Source: Actinomycetota bacterium (GTDB taxonomy: Bacteria; Actinomycetota; Actinomycetes; Mycobacteriales; Micromonosporaceae). Taken from it: DNA of 64,000 nt. The translations under genes were made by a program, and so were the position numbers. Where the stretch lies: positions 36,409 to 100,408 of the forward strand of contig VAWN01000038.1 in assembly GCA_005885555.1 (NCBI GenBank). Direction: 5' to 3'. Under the pieces are notes generated by a model. It did no database searches and had not been told where the DNA came from. It worked only from the letters and a program-made list of their open reading frames with translations. This document shows, in pieces, positions 17,814 to 27,300 of this stretch. The stretch's first letter is position 1; each line of letters opens with the position of its first letter.

Positions 17814-18740
17814 ATGGGGTTAACCCGGGCAATCTGTGCCGCGGGGCTGGCCTTCGCCACGCTTGGCGCTGGCGGCGCCCTGGTCGCGCGGCAGCTGGTA
17901 CCCCCGGCTGCGGACGCCGAGGTGCGCGTGGCCGCACCGACCCCGTCGGTTTCGTCCGCGGCGCCGGCCTGCGGGCCCGGGCAGGACAGCGTGCTCGCGG
18001 TCGCCGACCGCAGCGCGCCCGGCGGCCGGCGCTCGGTCTGGGTGCACCGCCCCGCCGGCCAGGACCGGGCCGACATCCCGGTGCTCTACCTCCTTCACGG
18101 CTACCCCGCCGACCCGACCGCGCTGGTCAACGGCAGCCTGCTGCACCGCCTGGACGGCGAGATGTGCCGGACCGGCCGGCCGTTCGTCGTGGCCGTACCG
18201 GACGGGCGCGCCGGCAACCTGGACACCGAATGGGGCGATGACGCGCGCGGCCGGTTCGCGATCGAGACGTTCGTCACACAGCAGGCCGTGGCGCTCGTCG
18301 AGGGCACGCTACGCCGGGCGCCCGCGCTGCGCGCGATCGGCGGCTTCTCGATGGGCGGGTACGGTGCCGCCGCGCTGGCGCTGCGCCACCCCGACGAGTA
18401 CCGGCAGGTGGCGGCGTTCAGCGGGTACTACCGGATCGACGATCCCGACGGGGTCTTCGGCAACCGGCCGGCCGCGCACGCCCCCGACCGGCTGCTCGAC
18501 GCCGCGACCGGCCAGCGGTACTTCCTCGTCGAGGGGCAGGGCGAGCACACGCGGTTGCGGGTCGGCTCGATCCGCGGGGAGGCGGACCGGTTGGCGACGG
18601 CGCTGCTCTCCCGGCAGGTCACCGTGTCCGTGTCGCATCCGCCCGGCGGGCACGGCAACGACGCGTGGTACCCGCAGCTGGGCAGCATGGTCGATTTCCT
18701 CACCCTGGGCTGGCCGGGGTCAGCGCCGCAATCGCACTGA
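17814..18740 (+). CDS. Secreted alpha/beta-hydrolase esterase (esterase D/Ag85-like fold)
   Basis: A 308-residue protein with a signal peptide or anchor (ICAAGLAFATLGAGGALVA). The hydrolase core shows VLYLLHGY (oxyanion region), the nucleophile elbow GFSMGGYG and the catalytic His in GGHGNDAW. It belongs to the putative esterase family that also contains antigen 85 mycolyltransferases; a carboxyl-ester substrate is likely but not identifiable. GGAGGT lies about 12 nt before ATG 17814. It diverges from the YhgE operon and may share its operator. Confidence 0.88.
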   Translation: MGLTRAICAAGLAFATLGAGGALVARQLVPPAADAEVRVAAPTPSVSSAAPACGPGQDSVLAVADRSAPGGRRSVWVHRPAGQDRADIPVLYLLHGYPADPTALVNGSLLHRLDGEMCRTGRPFVVAVPDGRAGNLDTEWGDDARGRFAIETFVTQQAVALVEGTLRRAPALRAIGGFSMGGYGAAALALRHPDEYRQVAAFSGYYRIDDPDGVFGNRPAAHAPDRLLDAATGQRYFLVEGQGEHTRLRVGSIRGEADRLATALLSRQVTVSVSHPPGGHGNDAWYPQLGSMVDFLTLGWPGSAPQSH

Positions 18741-18808
18741 CGGGCAGGCCCGCCCGCCCGACACATGAGATTTTTCCGACATGGCCTTGACGTTATGGTT
18801 CCTGGGCG

Positions 18809-18837
18809 TTGACCATGAGTGCTCACAGCTGAATATT
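18809..18837 (+). promoter_or_regulatory. Candidate sigma-70-type promoter of the secreted subtilase
   Basis: TTGACC (18809-18814) and AATATT (18832-18837) are separated by 17 nt and lie 52 nt before the GTG start at 18889. The surrounding sequence is clearly more AT-rich than the coding DNA. Confidence 0.5.
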
Positions 18838-18888
18838 GATCACGTTGCGTCAGCGGCGGCGATCGAGGCGGAACCATGGAGGGAAACC

Positions 18889-20427
18889 GTGAGCAGGAGC
18901 AGGTCCAGGCATGGCCGCGTCAGGCGGCTGACGGTCGCGCTGTGTGCTGCGACGGTCGCCTCAGCCGGTCTACTGACACCGGCAAACCCCGCCTCGGCCG
19001 ACCTGGGCCTGGTCGGCGGGCTGGTCGGCGGGGTGGTCGGCGGACTGCTGGACGGCCTGATCGGCGGCGGAAGCACGCAGTTCGACTGGAACGAATCCTC
19101 CGCCACGCCGCTCCCGATGACCCAGGTCAACAAGATCATTGGCGCCACGTCGACGGCCGCGACCGGCCTGGACGGCACCGGCGTCGGGGTCGCGATGATC
19201 GACACCGGCGTGGTATCGGTACCCGGCCTGCCCGCCGCCCACATCGTCAACGGCCCGGACCTGTCGTTCGAGTCCCAGGCGCCGAACCTGCGCTACCTCG
19301 ACACGTTCGGGCACGGTACCCACCTGGCCGGGATCATCATGGGCAACGATCCGGCGACCGGGTTCCGGGGGGTGGCGCCCGGGGTCAAGCTGACGTCGGT
19401 GAAGGTCGGCGGCACGGAAGGTGTGGTCGACGTCTCGGAGGTGATCGCGGGGATCGACTGGGTGGTCGCCCACCGCAACGACGACCCGGCCAACCCGATC
19501 CGGGTGATCAACCTGTCCTACGGCACGGACAGCACCCAGAGCCCGCGGACCGATCCCCTGTCGTTCGCCGTGGAGAACGCGTGGCGCGCCGGGATCGTGG
19601 TCGTCGTGGCCGGCGGCAACGCCGGAAGCGGCCCGGACCGGCTGGACAACCCCGCGGCAGACCGGTACGTGCTCGCCGCCGGTTCCGCCTCGACCTGGGG
19701 TACCACCAGCAAGAGCGACGACAGCGTGTCGGTCTTCGACAGCGTGTCCAGCGGTCGGGACATCGATCTGGTCGCGCCCGGCGAGTCGATCGTCTCGCTG
19801 CGCAACCCGGGCTCGTACGTCGACGCCGCGTACCCCACCGCGCGTGTCGGCACCACGCAGTTCAAGGGCAGCGGCAGCTCGCAGGCCACCGCGGTCGTCT
19901 CCGGTGCCGTGGCGCTGCTGCTGCAGAAGCGCCCGACTCTGCAGCCGGACCAGGTCAAGGCGATCCTGAAGTCGACCGCGACCGATATCGGCGACTGGGA
20001 CGGGATCTGCGAGCTCAACCTCGCGGCCGCCCTGACCGCGACCGCACCGACGACATCGCAGGCCTGGACGCCGGGCACCGGGACCGGCTCGCTGGACGCC
20101 GCCCGGGGTTACCAGCGGGTGATCTTCAACTCCCTCGCCCTGAAGGGTGAAAACGACCTCTTCGGTCCGTTCGGCACGGCCGCGTGGGCAACCGCGAGTG
20201 CCGCGCGTACCGCCTGGTCCGGCGGGAAGTGGATGGGGCACCAGATGGCCGGGAACGACTGGTCGGGTACCTCCTGGGCCGCCCGCACCTGGGCACCGGC
20301 GGCCTGGCCGCCCGGCTTCTGGGGTGCGGTCTGGACCGACGACGACTGGTCCAGCCACTACTGGACCGGCCAGGACTGGTCGGGTCACTACTGGACGGGG
20401 CACTACTGGTCCAGCTCGACCTGGTGA
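18889..20427 (+). CDS. Secreted S8 (subtilisin-like) serine peptidase with Trp-rich C-terminal repeats
   Basis: A 512-residue exported protease. GTG 18889 has GGAGGG 5 nt upstream and opens a signal peptide (basic start, hydrophobic LTVALCAATVASAGLL, cleavage near ANPASA). The catalytic triad is Asp105 (MIDTGV), His142 (HGTHLAG) and Ser331 (GSGSSQATA; the usual Pro after the Ser block is missing). After residue 430 the tail carries about 15 Trp in 85 residues (SGTSWAARTW, GHYWTGHYW), a repeat type seen in other actinobacterial subtilases and perhaps a wall or surface ligand. A Gly/Leu-rich segment (LVGGLVGGVVGG) follows the signal peptide. Confidence 0.93.
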   Translation: MSRSRSRHGRVRRLTVALCAATVASAGLLTPANPASADLGLVGGLVGGVVGGLLDGLIGGGSTQFDWNESSATPLPMTQVNKIIGATSTAATGLDGTGVGVAMIDTGVVSVPGLPAAHIVNGPDLSFESQAPNLRYLDTFGHGTHLAGIIMGNDPATGFRGVAPGVKLTSVKVGGTEGVVDVSEVIAGIDWVVAHRNDDPANPIRVINLSYGTDSTQSPRTDPLSFAVENAWRAGIVVVVAGGNAGSGPDRLDNPAADRYVLAAGSASTWGTTSKSDDSVSVFDSVSSGRDIDLVAPGESIVSLRNPGSYVDAAYPTARVGTTQFKGSGSSQATAVVSGAVALLLQKRPTLQPDQVKAILKSTATDIGDWDGICELNLAAALTATAPTTSQAWTPGTGTGSLDAARGYQRVIFNSLALKGENDLFGPFGTAAWATASAARTAWSGGKWMGHQMAGNDWSGTSWAARTWAPAAWPPGFWGAVWTDDDWSSHYWTGQDWSGHYWTGHYWSSSTW

Positions 20428-20741
20428 GACCAGCTGCGCAGATCGCCGACCGCGTCGGCGTAGTAGCTGGACCCCTCGTCCAGATCCTCGGCCGTGAACG
20501 CGACCAGATCGGCCGGTGTGGTGATCGCCGAGGCGTGCCGGCCGTCCGGGAGGGTCGGCTGGCCGGCGACGCGCGCCTCGATCTCCGCGAGATCGTCCAC
20601 GAGGTGGTCGGCCACGCGACGGATCGCCTTGTGCGGGGTGGACCGGCGACCGTCGACCGGCCTGGGCGCACCGTCCCAGGCCGTCCAGGTCTCGGCTCCC
20701 CACCTTCCGGTTCGTTGTGCGCCGAGACTAACTCCGGGCAC
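20403..20741 (-). CDS. Hypothetical protein (conserved actinobacterial type)
   Basis: A roughly 112-residue protein without recognised domain. The C-terminal 80 residues look like a real conserved protein: HKAIRRVADHLVDDLAEIEAR, then ITTPADLVAFTAEDLDE. Start is uncertain: GTG 20741 is used, but no Shine-Dalgarno site is evident and a later start is possible. Its end overlaps the subtilase end by 25 nt on the other strand. Function unknown. Confidence 0.55.
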   Translation of the reverse strand: MPGVSLGAQRTGRWGAETWTAWDGAPRPVDGRRSTPHKAIRRVADHLVDDLAEIEARVAGQPTLPDGRHASAITTPADLVAFTAEDLDEGSSYYADAVGDLRSWSHQVELDQ

Positions 20742-20781
20742 CGACAAAACTCGTCGCCGGCGGAGAACTCGGCGAACGTTC

Positions 20782-20812
20782 GGTGGGTGGGTGGGTGGGT
20801 GGGTGGGTGGTG
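20782..20812. repeat. GGGT tandem repeat with G-quadruplex potential
   Basis: Six consecutive GGGT units (motif GGGTGGGTGGGTGGG repeated) lie on the plus strand between the hypothetical gene and tRNA-Arg. Runs of three G separated by single T form very stable parallel quadruplexes in vitro. The C-rich complement would be in any minus-strand read-through from the tRNA. Confidence 0.75.
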
Positions 20813-20856
20813 CGGGACCGCGGTCGAGCACGGCTCGAATCTCCTTCGGAAAGAAA

Positions 20857-20932
20857 TGGTGCCCCCGGCAGGAATCGAACCTGCGACTCGTGGTTTAGGA
20901 AACCACTGCTCTATCCCCTGAGCTACGGGGGC
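20857..20932 (-). tRNA. tRNA-Arg (anticodon CCU)
   Basis: The minus strand folds as a complete tRNA: acceptor GCCCCCG/CGGGGGC, D-arm with GCTCAGGGGATAGAGC, anticodon stem GTGGT/ACCAC around loop TTCCTAA, T-arm GCAGGTTCGAATCCTGC. The anticodon CCT reads the rare Arg codon AGG. The 3' CCA is encoded (20859-20857). Confidence 0.96.
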
Positions 20933-21141
20933 GGCGAGGTCCAGGCTACCTACCCGGCGATCCCCAACCCGCGCCAGGGCTCCCCAACGTCCCCGACCAG
21001 CATGGCACCGGCAGGGAGCCCGGCGTACCTCGATACCGAGGTGTTCAGCGATGGTGACGGCTCGTACCGGTTCGGCCGGGCTCAGTCCCATGTCGGTCCG
21101 GCTGCTCAGCGCGAGCCGCTCGGCTGCACACCGCGATCGCG

Positions 21142-21371
21142 CGTCACACCGTGCTGGTCATGGCCGACCTCGCCGTCTGCGCGGTCACCGCCGCCCGCCT
21201 CAAGGACCGCACCGACACCCAGGCACCGTCGCCAAACAGGCCGGATCGGCCGCCACCCGCTGAGCTCAGGATGATTCCGTTGGCGCACCTGGCGACGCCG
21301 TCACCAGGCCCGTGCGCGCTGGTTCCACCAAACGCGCACGGCTCAACCGGGACTACGCCCTGGCCAGATAG
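21142..21371 (+). pseudogene. Decayed transposase C-terminal remnant
   Basis: The first frame reads HTVLVMADLAVCAVTAARL..., PPPAELRMIPL, a typical late part of an actinobacterial IS transposase. The expected end (RARLNRDYALAR, stop at 21369-21371) appears in another frame, and the sequence between them is shortened. No start and no N-terminal catalytic part remain within the preceding 200 nt. It marks the left side of the flavoprotein island. The assignment is from remembered family sequence, not a search. Confidence 0.55.
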
Positions 21372-21438
21372 CAATTGGCGGCTGTCGTACTCAGGGCCCC
21401 CTCAGGGGCGTGACTCTTTCTGTACAGACTTGGTCGTC

Positions 21439-21466
21439 TTGTACGCAAACCACGTTCCATTATTAT
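21439..21466 (+). promoter_or_regulatory. Candidate promoter of the flavoprotein gene
   Basis: TTGTAC (21439-21444) and TATTAT (21461-21466) are spaced by 16 nt in a locally AT-rich stretch, 40 nt before the flavoprotein ATG at 21507. It is among the most consensus-like promoters in the window. Confidence 0.5.
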
Positions 21467-21506
21467 TTGCGTCAGGCAATAGACATGACCGTCTTCGAAG
21501 ATTATT

Positions 21507-23372
21507 ATGACGTGCATGGTGCTGGCCCATCCACACATGGACGAGCTCAATGTTGATTTGCGCGGCGCTCGCGATGCCGACTTCCTTGCAATTGGGTTGG
21601 GTGCGACCAACCTGATGTCAGCGCTGTTCGCTCTCGCCTCCGGCCGGCGGGTCGTCGGAGTGGAGATGCGTGGCGATCCGTTCCTCGGCGTCCATTGGAA
21701 CATCCGCGAGAACGTGTACCACCAATTCGGTCTGATCGACGAGATGATGCTGTGGACGTACGGCGAAGCTGGCGTGCCCCGGAGCCCGGTGAACAATAAG
21801 CCGTTCCGTCTCGCCGACAAGTTCTTCTCGACGCATACGGTATCCGGAGAGGTCACCGCGGACGAGATAATCGACGGGTACGATAACGCCCTGCATCTCG
21901 TCGGCACGATACAGCATATCGAGTTCATCGACGACCGCTACAGGAACGGTATACCCAACCGGGTGGTGACCAATGTGGCCCCGCCCCCGTTGCCGACGCA
22001 TCCGGACTGGCGGAAGATCCGCACGAACACCAAAGCGGTACTCGACGGTCCTTCCACCTACCAGGCGGAGGCACGGTCGATCCTGCTCCTCATGCAGCGG
22101 TATCTGGAGGCCATCGAGCAGATGGACCTGGAGGCGGGTCGGGAGACCCCTCGGGTACGCCTGTTCACTCACCATCGCGTGGCGCCCGGTGACCAGGGTT
22201 TCATCCGCCTGCCCGACGGGCGGATCCGGATCCAGATCGAGACCCTGCAGGAATTCGACTACCAGGGCCGGTTCCTGCGGGTACGCCTGCCCGGCAGTCC
22301 GATCATCGACCTGGGCGTGCCCAAACTGTTCGTCATTGCCGAGGGCTATCACAGCACCGACGCCGAGCGCCTCGGGTTCCAGCAGCACGACGTGGCTGTC
22401 GACCATGGTGACGGCCGGGGTTCCGTTGTGGCGCAGGCGGATTTCGTCGCGGTCGACATGATGTTGAGGATCGACGGTCGGCTACGCCGGCGAATCTCAT
22501 CGACGTTCGGCCCGGACGGCTGCGAGTACTGGCTACGCCAAATCGCCGTTGGTCACGAAAACGCGCCCGAGATAGCCTGGGTCCTGGTTCAGGTACCGGA
22601 CTACAAAGTATTCGATCCGGTTGCCGAAGGAATGCTACCCGAGGGGACGGAGAGCAATTCCCCGGAGTTCGTGGCGGCGTACCGGCACATTCTTTACGAC
22701 TTCTTCCTGGAACAGGCCGCGGGCATTCTCGAGTTGTCGGTCCACGAACTACGACACGTCACCGTGCTGTACGGCCCGAAATTGTTCAGCTTGGTTGAAC
22801 GCGTCGGGGACGATCCAAGAATCGCGGTCAACGGAGTCATAGCCGGCGATTCCTTCGGCAACGGGCACTTCCTGACCAGCGGCGGCGCCATGACCGGGAT
22901 GTGTGGCCACGCCACCCGGGTGCTGGAATACTGGCAGACGCTCAGCCGGGGTGTACAGCCCGAGGAGGCGATTGTCCGACTCGCTGCGGGTATCAAGGCG
23001 GATACCGATGCCTGGCTGGCGGTGAGCGCGCCGGAGTTCAGTGAAGCGGTGCCGAGCAACTTCGGCGCCGAACGGGGCGAGAAGGTCATTGCGGCCAGTG
23101 GCATTGATCCGGCGGTTCGCGCAAAGTTGCTCGAGGCGAACCGCCGAGAACGCCACTCACTGATTCCGCTGGACCCGTCCGACTGGCGGCGCCTGGTCTT
23201 CCGCAATGGCAGGATCCGAACGATGCCGTTGCCGGAAATCTCTCCACTGCATCCGGATCTGCGCGTTCCGCCTGACTCCGGTGCGGACCTTGGTGGAAAT
23301 GCGATTCCACTCCAGCGGACCGGCGAGGTTGCGGTCCGGGTGACCGAACAGGACGGTGCCCCACTAGCCTGA
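21507..23372 (+). CDS. FAD/NAD(P)-binding oxidoreductase-like protein of unknown role
   Basis: A 621-residue protein. An N-terminal Rossmann motif (FLAIGLGATNLMSAL, about 27-41) followed by a strand ending in acid (VVGVEMRG) suggests FAD binding. A late GDSFGNGHFLTSGGAMTG (about 450) resembles the second FAD contact of flavoprotein monooxygenases and desaturases. No signal peptide or membrane segment. Substrate unknown; I cannot place it in a named family. The start is uncertain: ATG 21507 has GAAG 6 nt upstream, ATG 21537 is an alternative. Codon use is less GC-biased than in its neighbours, and IS remnants flank it, both pointing to transfer. Confidence 0.75.
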   Translation: MTCMVLAHPHMDELNVDLRGARDADFLAIGLGATNLMSALFALASGRRVVGVEMRGDPFLGVHWNIRENVYHQFGLIDEMMLWTYGEAGVPRSPVNNKPFRLADKFFSTHTVSGEVTADEIIDGYDNALHLVGTIQHIEFIDDRYRNGIPNRVVTNVAPPPLPTHPDWRKIRTNTKAVLDGPSTYQAEARSILLLMQRYLEAIEQMDLEAGRETPRVRLFTHHRVAPGDQGFIRLPDGRIRIQIETLQEFDYQGRFLRVRLPGSPIIDLGVPKLFVIAEGYHSTDAERLGFQQHDVAVDHGDGRGSVVAQADFVAVDMMLRIDGRLRRRISSTFGPDGCEYWLRQIAVGHENAPEIAWVLVQVPDYKVFDPVAEGMLPEGTESNSPEFVAAYRHILYDFFLEQAAGILELSVHELRHVTVLYGPKLFSLVERVGDDPRIAVNGVIAGDSFGNGHFLTSGGAMTGMCGHATRVLEYWQTLSRGVQPEEAIVRLAAGIKADTDAWLAVSAPEFSEAVPSNFGAERGEKVIAASGIDPAVRAKLLEANRRERHSLIPLDPSDWRRLVFRNGRIRTMPLPEISPLHPDLRVPPDSGADLGGNAIPLQRTGEVAVRVTEQDGAPLA

Positions 23373-23386
23373 GTTTCTTGCGCTCA

Positions 23387-24211
23387 GCCTGTGGGGCCCA
23401 GAAACTCGGTGGGGCTATGCTGCCTTGGCGTATTCATTGATCAATCCGCTGAGGATTGGGCGGCGTTGTGAACACCGTGTCGAAGGCGGCGGTGAACTTC
23501 GCGTCGCGGTCGCGTAGCAGGAACCGCAGCTTGTCGGTGCGCTGGTCGAGATCCATCAGCATGTAGATCCGGTTGAGGAAGACGGTGTCGACGGTGACGA
23601 AGTCGTACGCCACGATGCCGCGGGCCTGCGCGGTGAGAAACTGCTTCCATGTCGGCCCGGTGCGGCGGGGCGCGCGGGGTCGACGCCGGCGTGGTGGAGA
23701 ATGTTCCACACGGTGCTGGCCGCGACCCGGTAGCCGAGACCGACCAGTTCGCCATGGATACGCCGCTGCCCCCAAGTCGCGTTGTCGGCGGCCAGGCGTA
23801 GCACCAGTACCCTGATCTGCCCGGCGATCGGCGGGCGTGCGGGAATGTCCAGCGCCAGGCGATCGGGTCGTGGTGCCAGCGCAGCAGCGTGGCCGCAGTC
23901 GCGAAGAAGATCGGCCAACGGGCGCGGGGGAGCAGCCGGGACAGCGTCGCGAGCACGACCCGGTCGGCGGGCTGCAGCTTCGGCCGGTGTACCTGGCGGC
24001 GGAGCACCGCGACTTGGTGGCGCAGGATGAGGAGTTCGACGTCCTTGGCGCCGTCGTCGCGGGCGAGCTGGGTCAACATTTGCAGCACCTGGCGCAGGAG
24101 CAGGTACACCAGCGACACGCTCATGGCCGGCAGCGTGACCGCCTCCAGATCATTGGCCTCGGACAAAGCCGCACGCCAACCGTCGCAGGCCGGTTGTTGA
24201 GCCCCACAGGC
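23387..24211. mobile_element. Degenerate insertion sequence with terminal inverted repeats
   Basis: GCCTGTGGGGC (23387-23397) and its exact complement GCCCCACAGGC (24201-24211) bound a broken transposase gene. Beyond the 11 perfect bases the repeats continue with partial identity. At about 825 bp the element is shorter than an intact member should be, in line with the deletions in its gene. I see no convincing target duplication. Confidence 0.7.
23415..24124 (-). pseudogene. Broken integrase-core (rve) transposase gene
   Basis: Reading from ATG 24124: MSVSLVYLLLR... and LILRHQVAVLRRQ (N-terminal part) in one frame, then LALDIPARPPIAG, NATWGQRRIHGELVGLGYRV in a second, then WKQFLTAQARGIVAYDFVTVD and RTDKLRFLLRDRDAKF in a third. 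DFVTVD and RDAKFT are pieces of the DDE core. The join RIYMLMDLDQ shows a likely in-frame deletion of roughly 30 codons. The normal C-terminus GLINEYAKAA appears directly after FTTPPNPQ, so the last catalytic part is gone. It cannot be active. Confidence 0.8.
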
Positions 24212-24366
24212 GGCGCCGTCTGGGTGGTCGACTACGGCGCGGGCACGCTGTACGCGCTGGACCACTGGCGGTGCCCGCCGCGCTCGTCGTACCCCGGCGC
24301 GCAGCCGCCGCCCGTTGATCGGGACCGGTCTGGACACCGCCCCACGGGGCCACGAAGATCTGAGCA

Positions 24367-27300
24367 ATGGCTGGCCGTTTCCAACCGTATCCGGCCGCCC
24401 GTATTGGTGAGCCGGGTGGATCGATCAACGCCGCGTTGCGATCCGTGCGCCGGGCATCCGGGGTCAGCCTCGACGTCCTGGCGGCCCGGACGAACTTCAG
24501 CAAGCCGTACCTGTCGAACGTGGAGGGCGGCCGGCGCCGGGTGACGCCGGAGATGGCGCAGGCGTACGACGCCGCCCTGGGTACCGGTGGGCTGCTCGTC
24601 CGGTTGCTCGCGGGTGGCCCGGACGCGCCGGTGGGCCGGGCGGCCGAGACGATCCGGCTGCGCCGGCTCACCGAGGAACTCGCCAGCGGCCGGGGCAGCG
24701 CGGTGTGGGTCGCGGGAGAACCCGGCATCGGCAAGTCCTCGTTGCTGCGCGCCGGGCTCGCCGATGCCGGGGCGCTCGGCTGCCGGGTCCTGTGGGCGGC
24801 CGCCGACGAGTCGCTGGCCCGCTTCCCGCTGTGGGCCCTCCTCGACGGGGTACGCGCGCACGCCGCCGACGCCGATCCCGAGCTTGCGGAGATCACCGCG
24901 CTGCTGAGCGGTACCGGTGCGGCCGGTTCGGCGCCGGGCGACGCGGTCGCGGCGGCGGCCGAGCGGCTGGTCGTCCTCGTCGAACGCTGGTGCGCCTCGG
25001 CACCGGTCCTGCTCGCCGTCGACGACCTCCAGTGGGCCGACGACATGAGCCTGTCGGTGTGGGCCCGGCTGCGCCGGCTGGTGCCGCAGCTGCCGCTGCT
25101 CGTGGCTGGGGCGTGCCGGCCGGTACCGCACCGGCCCGAGTTGGCGGCGATCGAGCGTACCGTCACCGGGAGCGACAGCCTGGTCCTGCGCCTCGGCCCG
25201 CTACCTGCGGCGGCGGTCACCGAGCTGACCGGGTACCTCGCCGGCGCGCCGGCCGGACCGGGATTGCGCGCCGCCGCCGACCAGGCCGGCGGCAACCCCC
25301 TGTACCTGCGCGAGCTGGTCGAGGCGCTGGTCCGTGAGCGGCGGATCCGGATCGCCGACGGATGGGCGGAGCTGACCGGTCCGGTGGTGCCGCCGTCCCT
25401 CGTGGCCGCGATCGGTGCCCGCCTGGACTACCTGTCCGAACCGGCGCGCGCGACGCTGCGGATCGCCGCCCTGCTCGGCCCGGAGCCCGCGGTCGCGGAC
25501 CTCGGTACCGTCAGCGGCCGGTCCGCCACCGAGCTGGCCGACGTCGTGAACGAGGCGATCGCGGCCGGCGCGCTGGTGGCGACCGCCGACCGGATCGCCT
25601 TCCGGCACGGCCTGATCCGCACCGTCCTGTACGAGCAGACCCCGGCCCCGGTGCGGGCCGCGCTGCACTGGGAGGCGGCGCGGGTACTGGCCGCGTCCGG
25701 GGCGGGCGTCGAGGTCATCGCCGAGCACCTGCTCGCCGGTACCGCCACCGCCGCCGCCGACCGGTGGATCGCGCGGTGGCTGGCTGACGGTGCCGCCGCG
25801 GTACTGGTCAACCGGGCGCCGCGGGTGGCGCTGGAGCTACTTGAGCGGGCACCCGACCGCGCCCTGGCCGGGTACCGGATCGAGGTCCTGTTCCGCCTCG
25901 CCCGCTACGACGAGGTGGCCGGCCTCGGCCCGCAGGTCCTCGCGGCCGAGCCCGACCCGGACCTGACCGGCCGCACCGCCTGGCTGCTGGCCCGCGCGCT
26001 GATCCGCCTCGGCCGCGGCCCAGAGGGCTACACCATCCTGTGCGACGTGCTGCGCGACCCGCGGCTGGACCCACGGTGGACCGCCCGGTTGCGGGCGTTC
26101 AAGGCGATCCTGGGCCCGCCCGACAACCGGCTCGCGACCGCCCGGCGCGCAATCGACGACGGCGAGCGCTCCGGCGACCCGACCTCGCTCGGCTGGGCAC
26201 TGCACGCCCTGGCCATCGCGGAGCGTTCCACCGACGAGACGGTCGCCCTGGCCACCGTCGAACGGGCGATCGCGGTCGTCGGCGACGGATGGGAGACCGC
26301 CGAGCTGCGCGGGGTGTTCCTCGGCAACCGCATGGCGTCGCTGTGCAACGTGGGCCGGCTCGCCGAGATACCGCAGGCGATCGAGGAGGCGCTACGCGCG
26401 GCCGAGCTGGACGGCATGCAGTCGCAACAGCTCGCGGTCCGTCTCCAGATCGCCGAGCTCTACTACTTCTGGGGCCGGTGGGACGACGCCCGGACCGAAC
26501 TGGCCGCCGCTGCCGAACTGCTCGGCACCGACCGGCAACGCATGTTCTGGTGGCACACGGTGGGCGCGCTCATCGCCGCACACCGCGGGGACAGCGCCGT
26601 CCTCGCCACGCACCTGTCCGAGGCGCGTGCTCTCGACATCGACCTGCGCCTGGCGAACGCGAACGCCGGCCGGCTGCGCGCCGCCCAGGCCATCGCGGCC
26701 GAGGCCGGCGGCCGCCCGGCCGACGCGCTGGACGCCCTTCTGGCCGCCTGTACCGAGCCCGACTCCAGCCCACAGTCACTCGTCCTCGAAGATGACAGCA
26801 GGCCCTGGCTGCCGGACCTCGTCCGCCTTGCCCTGGCTCAGGGACGCCCCGACGTGGCGCGGGCCTACACCGCGGCCTGCGTCGCCGACGCCCGGGTCGC
26901 CGACCGTCCGGGGACGGCCGCCGCCGCCCGGCGCTGCGAGGGACTGCTCGACCGAAACCCGGCCCTGATCGAGTCCGCCATCGAGGAGTACGAGCGCGGC
27001 AACCTCGTCCCGTTCCGGGCGCGGGGCTACGAGGATCTGGCGGTGCTCCGCGCGGAACTGGGCGACCTCGACGGCGCGCAGCGGGCGTCCGACGCGGCCG
27101 CCGAGGGGTACGTGGCGCTGGAAGCCGCCTGGGACCTGCGCCGCGCCCGCGCCCGGCTCCGGCCGCTCGGGCTGCGTCTCAACCGGTACCGTATCCGCCG
27201 CCGTCCGGCCACCGGATGGGAGGCGCTCACGCCGACCGAGATCCGGGTGGCCGAACTGGTCGCCGAAGGGCTGTCCAACCCCGACATCGCGGCGCGGCTG

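Noticed and set aside
20857..20932. tRNA-Arg as an integration (att) site
   Set aside because: No integrase gene and no second copy of the tRNA 3' end are seen in the window, and the island lies on the 5' side of the tRNA, the less usual side.
21485..21556. A 23-codon open frame (MTVFEDYYDVHG...) overlapping the flavoprotein start, considered as a modified-peptide precursor or leader peptide
   Set aside because: The ribosome site is weak, it overlaps the main gene in another frame, and no maturation or transport gene is near. Not supported.
24212..24300. A short stretch reading VWVVDYGAGTLYALD, like a beta-propeller repeat, just after the IS end
   Set aside because: Only some 15 residues match and no flanking gene continues it. 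It may be the trace of a gene broken by the IS, but this is too short to annotate.
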